Below, piece by piece: positions 17,410 to 25,743 of a stretch of DNA of 63,846 bases; within the stretch, counting starts at the first letter, position 1; every line of letters begins with the position of its first letter. The stretch is from an uncultured Clostridium sp. GTDB taxonomy: Bacteria; Bacillota; Clostridia; Clostridiales; Clostridiaceae. The stretch covers positions 1 through 63,846 of the forward strand of contig URGW01000020.1 in assembly GCA_900547475.1 (NCBI GenBank), read 5' to 3'. The notes under the pieces were generated by a model that was given only the letters and a program-made list of their open reading frames with translations, had not been told where the DNA came from and did no database searches. A program made the translations under genes and the position numbers.

Positions 17410-18066
17410 CTATTTATATATAGCAATTAAGAATTTAGTTTTTATTCCTTGAGCTGTAAACATTTCTTCATGTTCTGTTGTAACATTTCCTTCGAAGCCA
17501 CTATTATGTAAATCATAAGTAATATATTTAATTTCTAAGTTACTTTCTTTAAAATACTCAAGTGACTCTTCAAATAACTCATCATCATCTGTCTTAAACC
17601 AAATTTCTGCACCACTCTTTAAAAACTTCTTATATTTCTCAAGTTGTCTTGTATGAGTTAATCTTCTCTTTTTATGACGCTCTTTTGGCCATGGATTACA
17701 GAAGTTAATGTATATTCTTTCTATAACATCATTTTCATCTAACATATTATCTATTAATAATATTTCCTGGGACATAAGAGCAACATTGTCTATTTCATGA
17801 CCAACTTTTTTATATGCTTCTTCAATATTTCTTTTGGCTAAAACTAAAACTTCATCTTTTATATCTACTGTTATATAATTTATATCTGGATTTTCGGAAC
17901 CATGCACAGCCATAAATGTTCCTTTTCCACAACCTAACTCCATATACATCGGTTTATCATTTCCAAAAAACTCTTTCCATCTACCTTTATATTCACTTGG
18001 ATTCTGTATAAAAAATTTACAACTTTCTAATTCAGGTCTTGCCCAAGGCTTTCTTCTCATTCTCAT
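17410..18066 (-). CDS. trmB: tRNA (guanine-N7-)-methyltransferase
   Basis: Forms m7G46 in tRNA. SAM-binding MYMELGCGKGTFM near residue 40, and the family motif NFCNPWPKERHKKRRLT near 123. C-terminal TTEHEEMF and ending LIAIYK. 218 aa. Two ATGs two codons apart (MRMRRK) could serve; the RBS GGAG is about 12 bases away. Confidence 0.96.
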   Translation of the reverse strand: MRMRRKPWARPELESCKFFIQNPSEYKGRWKEFFGNDKPMYMELGCGKGTFMAVHGSENPDINYITVDIKDEVLVLAKRNIEEAYKKVGHEIDNVALMSQEILLIDNMLDENDVIERIYINFCNPWPKERHKKRRLTHTRQLEKYKKFLKSGAEIWFKTDDDELFEESLEYFKESNLEIKYITYDLHNSGFEGNVTTEHEEMFTAQGIKTKFLIAIYK

Positions 18067-18181
18067 AACTTTTGTTCACTCCAAATCATTTCTTTAAGTT
18101 TATAGATTAATTATACAGATTATTTCTTTTATTTCAACTCTATATACATCTTTATAAAAACTTTTATTTATATAATAATAA

Positions 18182-18227
18182 ATCCACAATACACAGCTTC
18201 TTATTTAAAAGATAGTATATTGTGGAT
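18182..18227. terminator. Ten-bp hairpin between trmB and the reductase
   Basis: ATCCACAATA at 18182-18191 and TATTGTGGAT at 18218-18227 form a perfect stem with a 26-base loop. It lies about 25 bases after the reductase stop. The T-run behind it is broken, so termination strength is uncertain. Confidence 0.6.
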
Positions 18228-18251
18228 GATTTTAATAATTATTGATACTTA

Positions 18252-19802
18252 CTAACAGTTATACTTTTCAACTAAAGCCTTAAATTCGCTATCATTACTC
18301 TTTATATACTCAACAAAGTTCTTATTAGCAGAATTTAAATTATTCGCTAATTCACAAATAAACATTGGAATATCTTTTTTTGCAATATCCCCATAGCATT
18401 TTCCTAACCTTGCTTCTCCCTCTACAAAGCTTCCATCAACATGAATTTCATATGCTTCTTCTATAACATTATTAATTCTCTTTTTCTTTCCTGTAAATCC
18501 AATTTCAGCTATCTCATGTACACCACAAGAGTTAGGACAGCCTGAAAAATATAATCTAGGTAATAAATCAATATTAGAAACATTTTCTTTAACATAATTT
18601 AATGTCTCTCTTAAAGCCCCTTGACTTTCACATATACCTATTTGACATGTTGGAACCCCTATACATGCTACACTATAATCAAATGAAGTTGTTCCTCCTA
18701 TTGATTTTGTAACTTCTAATAATTCTTCAGCTTCTTTTCCATTTAAGTTTCTAAAGTATACCCCTTCTGTCATTGATAATCTAATTTCAGGATCATCAAA
18801 CTTTTCTAATGTTGATATAATAGTTCTTAAATCACTTAACTTTATTTGACCCCCTACTGGATGCACATAAACACTATATAATCCTGATTGCTTTTGCTCT
18901 ACTAATCTTAAATTAGTTGTGTTTGTTTCTATACCATCTTTAGTATACCTTTTAGGTTCTACTGATAGATTATAACCTTCTTCTTTTTTAACTATTTCAA
19001 CATACTTTTTATATTCATTTATAAAGCCTTCTTCTCCTAATTTATCAACCATATATCTTACACGAGCTTTAGCTTTATTTTCATAATTTCCTTCAGCTTT
19101 AAATAATCTAACCATAGCTTCAACATAATTTAATACTTCATTAGGTTCAATAAGTTCTGGATATATTAATGCAAGCTTAGGATTTCTTCCTAATCCTCCA
19201 CCAAGATATACTCTAAAGTATTCTTTACCATCCTTCTTAACTGCTAAGAAACCTAAATCTTGTATTGTACAATGTGCTGTATCATTTGAACCATTAGAGA
19301 AAGAGACTTTTAACTTTCTTGGTAACTTGTAACTAGTTATTCTCTTCATAAAATATTCTCCAGTAGCTACTGCATATGGTGTTGGATCGAAGGCTTCTTC
19401 TTTATCAACCCCTGATAATGGTGACAAAGCAACATTTCTTGGAAAGTTTCCACCTGCCCCTCTTGTATATATATCCTTATCTAACGCTTCCTTCATCAAA
19501 TCACATACTTCATCTATTGATAAACCATGATATTGAATTGCTTGACGAGTAGTAAAATGTAATCCACCTAAATTATACTTTTCTGCCCAATCATATATCA
19601 TTTTTAATTGTGGCATAGTTATTATACCTGAAGGCATTCTAAGTCTTAACATAAACTCTTTACCACCACGATGAGCATATGCTCCCATTCCACCTGATGC
19701 ATGCTTAAAGTCCATAACAGACATTTCTCCATTTACGAACTTATGTCCAACTTTTCTAAACTCTTCGATTTCTGGTAAAAGTCTTTCCTTTAAATTTTCC
19801 AT
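18252..19802 (-). CDS. Siroheme-dependent nitrite/sulfite reductase (NirA/Sir family)
   Basis: 516 aa with the duplicated family architecture: ferredoxin-like half-domain, then a siroheme/4Fe-4S domain, each twice. The cluster and siroheme ligands are visible as Cys380 and Cys386 (CIGVPTC) and Cys422 and Cys426 (GCPNSC). It reduces nitrite to ammonia or sulfite to sulfide by six electrons, probably from ferredoxin. The choice of substrate cannot be read from the sequence. No siroheme or transport genes adjoin. A 15-bp palindrome lies just downstream of its likely promoter. RBS GAGGTGAT. Confidence 0.9.
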   Translation of the reverse strand: MENLKERLLPEIEEFRKVGHKFVNGEMSVMDFKHASGGMGAYAHRGGKEFMLRLRMPSGIITMPQLKMIYDWAEKYNLGGLHFTTRQAIQYHGLSIDEVCDLMKEALDKDIYTRGAGGNFPRNVALSPLSGVDKEEAFDPTPYAVATGEYFMKRITSYKLPRKLKVSFSNGSNDTAHCTIQDLGFLAVKKDGKEYFRVYLGGGLGRNPKLALIYPELIEPNEVLNYVEAMVRLFKAEGNYENKAKARVRYMVDKLGEEGFINEYKKYVEIVKKEEGYNLSVEPKRYTKDGIETNTTNLRLVEQKQSGLYSVYVHPVGGQIKLSDLRTIISTLEKFDDPEIRLSMTEGVYFRNLNGKEAEELLEVTKSIGGTTSFDYSVACIGVPTCQIGICESQGALRETLNYVKENVSNIDLLPRLYFSGCPNSCGVHEIAEIGFTGKKKRINNVIEEAYEIHVDGSFVEGEARLGKCYGDIAKKDIPMFICELANNLNSANKNFVEYIKSNDSEFKALVEKYNC

Positions 19803-19841
19803 CTTATCACCTCATATTATTGCTACTCTTTTTAATATTCC

Positions 19842-19876
19842 TTGTTATCATAACAAATATTCACTTCTATATTATA
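19842..19876 (-). promoter_or_regulatory. Promoter -10 and 7-1-7 palindrome upstream of the siroheme reductase
   Basis: TTGTTAT-C-ATAACAA at 19842-19856 is a perfect 15-bp inverted repeat. The likely -10 TATAAT (plus ATTATA, 19871-19876) is 14 bases upstream on the minus strand, which puts the palindrome at the start of the transcript, a classic repressor position. It does not match the Fur consensus (TGATAAT-N-ATTATCA). Confidence 0.6.
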
Positions 19877-20036
19877 CTATAATCAACTTTATTTTCTATT
19901 AATTAACTATTTAAATATTTAATTATAACCATTAACTTTTTAAATGTTTACCAATTTTTAAATTTTCTATCAATTGATTTTTTCTATTTTTTTCTATAAA
20001 ATATAAATAATATACATATTTACAAGGAGTGATTAT

Positions 20037-20714
20037 ATGGTCAAAGAAAGAAAGAAACCACCTTTAGACTCAGAAATATCTATTAAAGAAACCTTTAAAT
20101 CTTTATCTGGTAAAAAGAAAATTGAATTTATATATGATTATTACAAACTTCCCATAATAGGCACATTACTTGCTATTATAGTTATAAGTTATATGACATA
20201 TTCATTTATCACAAAACAAGATATTTATTGTAATATAACATATTATGGCTCTACTATTAATACTGATAATTTCAATAAACTTAAAGATACATTAAATGAA
20301 AACATTTTAGGAAATAATAAAAAATCTACTATATTTACGGATAGCCTTTTAATTACCACTAATTCAAACTATGGTGATGATCCAACAACCACGCAAGCCT
20401 TTGCTGTTAAGTTAGCCGCTAATGAACTAGATATTCTTTTAATTGAAAAGAATAATTTTGAATATTTCGCTGCTAACAATATGTTATTAGATTTAAGCTC
20501 ATTAGAAGGATTTGACTCATTAAATATATCTGAGGAAGACTTAGTAACTGCAAAAGATCAATCTGGAAATAGTAATTTATATGGTATTAAAGTGGACAAC
20601 CTAAATTTATTGAAAGATTGTGGTTTTGATACTGAAAATACTATTTTAAGTATAGCTATAAGTTCAAATAGACATGAAGAAGTTATTAAAGTACTAAATG
20701 AGTTTACTGAATAA
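20037..20714 (+). CDS. Hypothetical membrane-anchored protein
   Basis: 225 aa, family not recognised. A charged cytoplasmic N-terminus (KERKKPPLD, about 40 residues) is followed by one membrane helix (about 43-63, LPIIGTLLAIIVISYM). An extracytoplasmic domain of about 160 residues without cysteine pairs or repeats follows. A strong RBS AAGGAGTG precedes the ATG. One of only four plus-strand genes here, convergent with dnaJ and sharing its terminator. Confidence 0.8.
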   Translation: MVKERKKPPLDSEISIKETFKSLSGKKKIEFIYDYYKLPIIGTLLAIIVISYMTYSFITKQDIYCNITYYGSTINTDNFNKLKDTLNENILGNNKKSTIFTDSLLITTNSNYGDDPTTTQAFAVKLAANELDILLIEKNNFEYFAANNMLLDLSSLEGFDSLNISEEDLVTAKDQSGNSNLYGIKVDNLNLLKDCGFDTENTILSIAISSNRHEEVIKVLNEFTE

Positions 20715-20748
20715 AAAAAGATGTTGCAAGATTGCAACATCTTTTTTT
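20713..20748. terminator. Bidirectional terminator between the hypothetical gene and dnaJ
   Basis: Perfect stem GATGTTGCAA/TTGCAACATC with a two-base loop, flanked by seven A and seven T. It serves both convergent genes and touches the dnaJ stop codon. Confidence 0.95.
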
Positions 20749-21880
20749 ATTTCTTATTAAATAAATCTTTTAAGCCCTTTTTATGTGTAACTTCTCCATC
20801 AACACTTTCTCCACAAGCTTCCATAAAGGCTTCTAAAGCTTCCTTTTGTTTAGAATTTAAATTCTTAGGAGTATCAACTATTACTTTTACATATTGATCT
20901 CCCCTAGTATTTGAATGAACCTTAGGTACACCCTTACCTTTTAATCTAAACATTGTTCCTGATTGAGTTCCTGCTGGAATAGTATACTTAACATCCCCAT
21001 CTACTGTTGGAACTGTTATTTCAACACCTAAAGCAGCTTTTCCCATTGATATGTGAGTTTCTATATAAATATCATTTCCTCTTCTATCAAATTGTTTAGA
21101 CTTAGCCACATTTATTCTAATATATAAATCTCCTGGAGGTCCATCATTAGAACCATGTTCTCCTTGTCCTCTAAGTGGCATTACATTACCTGTATCAACA
21201 CCAGCTGGTACATTTATTTTAATAGATCTAGTCTTTCTTACTTTTCCTCTACCACTACAACTTGAGCATGGAGTTTCAACTATAGTTCCTTTTCCTCCAC
21301 ATCTATCACAAGCTGAAGTACTTACAAAACTTCCAAGCGGAGTTTGTCTTTGAACTCTAACTTGCCCACTTCCATTACATGTTGGACAAGTCTTTGGTGA
21401 TGTTCCTGGTTCTGCACCAGTACCTCTACAAGATTCACAATTTTCATTTCTATTTATTGTGATTTCTTTTTCTACTCCAAATACAGCTTCTTCAAAAGTT
21501 AAATTTAAAGTGTATTCTATATCTGAACCTTTTACTGGACCATTTCTTCTTCTTGAAGAACCACCACCTCCGAAAAAGCTTTCAAATATATCACCAAAAC
21601 CTCCCATATCTGAGAAGTCAAAGCCACCAAATCCACCTGCTCCAAATCCACTTCCATCAAAGTCAGCAGTACCAAATTGATCATATCTAGCCTTCTTTTC
21701 TGGGTCAGAAAGTACTTGATATGCCTCATTTATATCTTTAAATTTTTCTTCTGCTTCCTTATTACCTTGATTTTTATCAGGATGGTATTTAATAGCTAGC
21801 TTTCTAAAGGCTCTTTTTATTTCATCATCACTTGCACCTTTTTCAAGTCCAAGTACAGCATAATAGTCTTTGTTCGCCAT
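20747..21880 (-). CDS. dnaJ: Chaperone DnaJ
   Basis: Hsp40 co-chaperone stimulating DnaK ATPase. J domain with HPD (YHPDKNQ, residue 33 region), Gly/Phe-rich linker (about 75-110), four CxxCxGxG zinc repeats (CESCRGTG, CPTCNGSG, CDRCGGKG, CSSCSGRG) and a C-terminal substrate domain. 377 aa. Last gene of the hrcA operon. Confidence 0.98.
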   Translation of the reverse strand: MANKDYYAVLGLEKGASDDEIKRAFRKLAIKYHPDKNQGNKEAEEKFKDINEAYQVLSDPEKKARYDQFGTADFDGSGFGAGGFGGFDFSDMGGFGDIFESFFGGGGSSRRRNGPVKGSDIEYTLNLTFEEAVFGVEKEITINRNENCESCRGTGAEPGTSPKTCPTCNGSGQVRVQRQTPLGSFVSTSACDRCGGKGTIVETPCSSCSGRGKVRKTRSIKINVPAGVDTGNVMPLRGQGEHGSNDGPPGDLYIRINVAKSKQFDRRGNDIYIETHISMGKAALGVEITVPTVDGDVKYTIPAGTQSGTMFRLKGKGVPKVHSNTRGDQYVKVIVDTPKNLNSKQKEALEAFMEACGESVDGEVTHKKGLKDLFNKK

Positions 21881-21963
21881 CTATATAGTCACCACCTTAT
21901 TCATATTTTTCTTAATCTATATTAACATTTATATCTTTTCTCGTAAACACCTAAACTTTTAAA

Positions 21964-21990
21964 AAGGGAAGACGACTTATGTCTTCCCTA
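21964..21990 (-). terminator. Terminator or attenuator between dnaK and dnaJ
   Basis: GGGAAGAC/GTCTTCCC stem with a seven-base loop, then TTTTT on the minus strand, 14 bases after the dnaK stop. It could lower dnaJ expression relative to dnaK within the operon. Confidence 0.8.
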
Positions 21991-22003
21991 TTTATATAGT
22001 ATA

Positions 22004-23863
22004 TTATTTATCTTCTTTTACTTCGAAATCAGCATCTACTACATTGTCATCATGAGCTGGTCCTTGATTAGTATTTCCACCCATATTATTTGGATCGAAT
22101 CCTGCACCTTGAGCTCCTGCTGCACCTTGAGCATCAGCATACATCTTTGAAGATATAGCATAGAATTCTTGAGTTAATTCTTCTGTAGCTTTCTTAATAG
22201 CTTCTAAATCTTCTCCATCTTTAACAGCTTTTAATGCATCTAATTTAGCAGTTATTTTTGCTTTATCATCAGCAGAAATCTTGTCACCAAGTTCTTCTAA
22301 TTGTTTTTCAGTTTGGTAAGTTAATTGATCTGCATTGTTCTTAGTTTCTATTGATTCTTTTCTCTTCTTATCCTCTTCAGCAAATCTTTCAGCTTCTTTT
22401 ACAGCTCTATCTACTTCTTCATCACTTAAGTTAGTTGAAGCAGTAATTGTGATGTTTGCTTCTTTACCAGTTCCTTTATCCATAGCAGATACTTTAACAA
22501 TACCATTAGCATCTATATCAAAAGTAACTTCGATTTGTGGAATTCCTCTTGGAGCTGGAGCAATACCTGATAGAGTAAATCTACCTAAAGTCTTGTTATC
22601 AGCAGCCATTTGTCTTTCACCTTGTACTACGTGAATTTCAACTGATGTTTGACCATCTGCTGCAGTTGAGAATACTTGGCTCTTCTTAGCTGGTATAGTT
22701 GTATTTCTTTCGATTAATGGAGTAGCAACTCCTCCTAAAGTTTCAATACCTAATGTTAATGGTGTAACATCTAGTAATAATACATCTTTAACTTCTCCAG
22801 TTAAAACACCTGCTTGAATTGCAGCACCCATAGCTACACATTCATCTGGGTTAACTCCCTTTGAAGGTTCTTTTCCAGTAAAGTTTTTAACAGCTTCTTG
22901 AACTGCTGGAATTCTTGTTGATCCACCAACTAATATAACTTTATCTATTTGACTAATTGAAAGTCCTGCATCAGATAATGCTTTCTTCATTGGTTCTATT
23001 GATCTTTGAACTAAATCATGAGTTAATTCATTGAATTTTGCTCTAGTTAAGTTCATATCAATATGTTTTGGACCTGTGCTATCCGCAGTGATAAATGGTA
23101 AGTTAATGTTTGTTTGCATTGATGAAGATAATTCTATCTTAGCTTTTTCAGCAGCTTCTTTTAATCTTTGAACTGAACTCTTATCGTTTCTTAAGTCAAT
23201 TCCATATTCAGCTTTAAATGTATCTGCTATATAATCTATAATTTTTTGGTCAAAGTCATCTCCACCTAAGTGAGTATCTCCATTAGTTGATAATACTTCG
23301 AATACTCCATCACCTAATTCAAGGATAGATACGTCGAATGTACCTCCACCTAAGTCATAAACGAATATTTTTTCGCTGTGATCAGTCTTATCTAATCCAT
23401 AAGCTAATGAAGCAGCTGTTGGTTCGTTTATTATTCTTAATACTTCCAATCCTGCTATTCTACCTGCATCCTTAGTTGCTTGTCTTTCAGCATCATTAAA
23501 GTAAGCTGGAACTGTAATAACAGCTTGAGTTACAGTTTCACCTAAGTAAGCTTCTGCATCTGCTTTAATCTTTTGAAGTATCATTGCTGATATTTCTTGT
23601 GGTGAATAAGTTTTATCATCAATCTTAGTTTTATGATCTGTTCCCATTTCTCTCTTAATTGAAATTATAGTGTGTTCTGGATTTGTAATTGCTTGTCTTT
23701 TAGCTATTTGTCCTACTAGTCTTTCACCGTTAGCTTGGAATGAAACTACTGATGGAGTAGTTCTAGCACCTTCTGAGTTAGTGATAACTACTGGTTCTCC
23801 CCCTTCCATAACAGCTACACATGAATTTGTTGTACCTAAATCAATACCTATAATTTTTCCCAT
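22004..23863 (-). CDS. dnaK: Chaperone DnaK (Hsp70)
   Basis: ATP-dependent protein folding chaperone. N-terminal GIDLGTTNSCVAVMEGGEP, phosphate loop IFVYDLGGGTFDVSILE near residue 170, and VILVGGSTRIPAVQ near 308. Substrate-binding domain after DVTPLTLGIETLGG. The Gly/Asn-rich tail ends VVDADFEVKEDK. 619 aa. RBS GAGGAGG. Confidence 0.99.
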   Translation of the reverse strand: MGKIIGIDLGTTNSCVAVMEGGEPVVITNSEGARTTPSVVSFQANGERLVGQIAKRQAITNPEHTIISIKREMGTDHKTKIDDKTYSPQEISAMILQKIKADAEAYLGETVTQAVITVPAYFNDAERQATKDAGRIAGLEVLRIINEPTAASLAYGLDKTDHSEKIFVYDLGGGTFDVSILELGDGVFEVLSTNGDTHLGGDDFDQKIIDYIADTFKAEYGIDLRNDKSSVQRLKEAAEKAKIELSSSMQTNINLPFITADSTGPKHIDMNLTRAKFNELTHDLVQRSIEPMKKALSDAGLSISQIDKVILVGGSTRIPAVQEAVKNFTGKEPSKGVNPDECVAMGAAIQAGVLTGEVKDVLLLDVTPLTLGIETLGGVATPLIERNTTIPAKKSQVFSTAADGQTSVEIHVVQGERQMAADNKTLGRFTLSGIAPAPRGIPQIEVTFDIDANGIVKVSAMDKGTGKEANITITASTNLSDEEVDRAVKEAERFAEEDKKRKESIETKNNADQLTYQTEKQLEELGDKISADDKAKITAKLDALKAVKDGEDLEAIKKATEELTQEFYAISSKMYADAQGAAGAQGAGFDPNNMGGNTNQGPAHDDNVVDADFEVKEDK

Positions 23864-23913
23864 AATTTTTTCCTCCTCGAATCACATATCTATTTAAAGA
23901 TTTTCCTTATTTA

Positions 23914-24501
23914 CTATTTTGCTACTGTAACCATTGAATATCTGATTACTTTTTCGCCTTTTTTGTATCCCTTTTGGTATACTTGAGCAACATCATTAGT
24001 ATTTAAATTTGCATCTTCAACTACTGAAATTGCTTGGTGTAAATTAGGGTCAAATCCATTAGTTGTATCTATTTCTTCAACACCTAATTTTTCTAAAGAG
24101 TTTAAGAATCCTTTTATTGTCATCTCAACACCTTTTTTAATATCTTCTACATTACCATCTACAGCTAAAGCTCTTTCTAAGTTATCTGCCACAGGCAACA
24201 CTTCTTTTAATACATCTGTGCATGCATCTGTATAAATACCTTCTTTTTCCTTTGCTGTTCTTTTTCTATAGTTATCATACTCAGCAGTTAATCTAAGTAA
24301 TCTATCTTTTAATGCATCTAATTCATTAGAAAGTTTTTTATTTTCATCTTTTAACTTTCTTATCATTGATAAATCATCAGTTTCAGAATACTCTTCTATT
24401 ATTTCTTCTACTTCTTCATTTTCTGTAGCTTCTGTATTACCTTCTACTGTATTACTTTCTTCCACTAATTCCTCATCTCTTAAATCTTTGTTTTCTTCCA
24501 T
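23914..24501 (-). CDS. grpE: Nucleotide exchange factor GrpE
   Basis: Releases ADP from DnaK. Acidic, coiled-coil N-terminus (residues 1-75, rich in Glu) and the conserved core DNYRKRTAKEKE, LPVADNLERAL, GVEEIDTTNGFDPNLHQAI. 195 aa. Sits between hrcA and dnaK in the standard Firmicute order. Confidence 0.97.
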   Translation of the reverse strand: MEENKDLRDEELVEESNTVEGNTEATENEEVEEIIEEYSETDDLSMIRKLKDENKKLSNELDALKDRLLRLTAEYDNYRKRTAKEKEGIYTDACTDVLKEVLPVADNLERALAVDGNVEDIKKGVEMTIKGFLNSLEKLGVEEIDTTNGFDPNLHQAISVVEDANLNTNDVAQVYQKGYKKGEKVIRYSMVTVAK

Positions 24502-24524
24502 CTTTACACCTCATCTCTCTTTAT

Positions 24525-25553
24525 TCAATACTCTTGGTCCTTAAGACTTTTATTTAACTCCTTCATTACTTGTGCCATTATAGAAATAACTTTCGAGTAG
24601 TTAATTCTCTGTGGACCAATAAGCCCAACACTTCCAATTGGCCTTCCTCCTAAGGAATACTCTGCTGTTATTACTGAACAATCCTTAGCTTCTGGAATAT
24701 AATTTTCATCACCAATTTTAATTGAAATATCACCACTACTCTCTAGTAGCTCTATTACACAATCTTTATTACTTATTAATTGGAGTACTTCCTTAGCCTT
24801 TTCAATATCGTTATATTCAGGATAATTGAAAAGATTAGTAGTTCCCTCAACAACTAACTCTGATTTTGAACTATTATTTAAACTTTCATATAAAGCTGGA
24901 AGCATTGCATTAAATAAATCATCAAACCCTACTAAGTCATTTTTAAGCTCATTAATAACTTCTAAATTAATAGCTTCAATTGTTAAATTTTTAAGTTTAG
25001 AATTTAATACCTCATTAATTCTAATAAGTTCTTCATTACTTGGTACAGCATTAACTTTAATTCTATGATTTTTTATAACTCCACTATCTGTAACTATTAC
25101 AACAATTAAATTGAATTCATCTATTTTTATTAATTGCAACGATCTTATATAGCTTCTTTTCATAGAAGGTGTTCTAACTATACAAGTTAGATTTGTTAAT
25201 TCAGATAATAAAACACAAGCTTCCTTTAAGATAGTATCAACTTCATGCATGGCTGAATTAATTAAATATTCCTTAATTCTTAGCTCTTCATCTTTACTTA
25301 GCTTTGGTGTTTCCATTAACTTATCAACATACAATCTATATCCTTTACTAGAAGGTATTCTACCTGCTGATGTGTGAGGCTGTTCTAAATATCCCATTTC
25401 CTCTAAATCTGCCATTTCATTTCTTATGGTTGCAGATCCCACACCTAAATCATACTTCTTAGCTATTGTTCTTGATCCGACAGGTTCTCCTGTTACTATA
25501 TAGTCATTAATAATGGCTTGAAGTATTTTTATTTTTCTTTCATCAATAGCCAT
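24525..25553 (-). CDS. hrcA: Heat-inducible transcription repressor HrcA
   Basis: Repressor binding CIRCE. N-terminal winged helix (KILQAIINDYIVTGEPVGSRTIAKKYDLG, SSATIRNEM-like GSATIRNEMADLEEMGYLEQPHTSAGRIPS) and a GAF-like dimer domain. The start is MAIDERKIK; an upstream in-frame ATG at 25580 overlaps CIRCE and lacks an RBS, whereas GGGGTGATGAA precedes the inner ATG. Confidence 0.97.
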   Translation of the reverse strand: MAIDERKIKILQAIINDYIVTGEPVGSRTIAKKYDLGVGSATIRNEMADLEEMGYLEQPHTSAGRIPSSKGYRLYVDKLMETPKLSKDEELRIKEYLINSAMHEVDTILKEACVLLSELTNLTCIVRTPSMKRSYIRSLQLIKIDEFNLIVVIVTDSGVIKNHRIKVNAVPSNEELIRINEVLNSKLKNLTIEAINLEVINELKNDLVGFDDLFNAMLPALYESLNNSSKSELVVEGTTNLFNYPEYNDIEKAKEVLQLISNKDCVIELLESSGDISIKIGDENYIPEAKDCSVITAEYSLGGRPIGSVGLIGPQRINYSKVISIMAQVMKELNKSLKDQEY

Positions 25554-25569
25554 TTCATCACCCCTATTG

Positions 25570-25596
25570 TTAGCACTCATTAAAGTCGAGTGCTAA
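25570..25596. promoter_or_regulatory. CIRCE operator
   Basis: TTAGCACTC at 25570-25578, nine bases, GAGTGCTAA at 25588-25596: a perfect match to the HrcA operator. It lies between the promoter and hrcA, so HrcA represses the whole hrcA-grpE-dnaK-dnaJ operon. Confidence 0.99.
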
Positions 25597-25609
25597 TGAC
25601 TACATTATC

Positions 25610-25638
25610 AATATATTCCTATTTGTTTTTTTTGTCAA
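25610..25638 (-). promoter_or_regulatory. Sigma-A promoter of the hrcA operon
   Basis: TTGACA (plus TGTCAA 25633-25638), 17-base spacer, TATATT (plus AATATA 25610-25615). CIRCE starts about 14 bases downstream. Confidence 0.9.
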
Positions 25639-25708
25639 TTTCGTATTTCTTTAAATTTTCAACTATTTTTTTATATAATTTAACTTTCTCAGGATTATCT
25701 CTTTGCAT
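25619..25708 (-). CDS. Possible 29-residue peptide overlapping the hrcA promoter
   Basis: ATG at 25708 with AAGGAG ten bases upstream opens a frame MQRDNPEKVKLYKKIVENL continuing to a lysine-rich end and a TAG at 25619. It sits between hemW and hrcA and overlaps the hrcA -35 box. It is strongly basic and predicted helical. It could be a real small protein, the tail of a decayed gene, or chance. Confidence 0.3.
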   Translation of the reverse strand: MQRDNPEKVKLYKKIVENLKKYEIDKKNK

Positions 25709-25743
25709 CTTTAAATTTCTCCTTATTACTATACTTTTCATTT

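Noticed and set aside
21532..21729. Open frame inside dnaJ on the same strand in another frame
   Set aside because: Shadow of dnaJ; its translation is low-complexity and the dnaJ frame has all domains.
21971..21982. GACGACTTATGT shared with the leader of the Lon-like gene (about 51927)
   Set aside because: A 12-base match without symmetric context; one copy is in a terminator loop, so chance is the simplest explanation.
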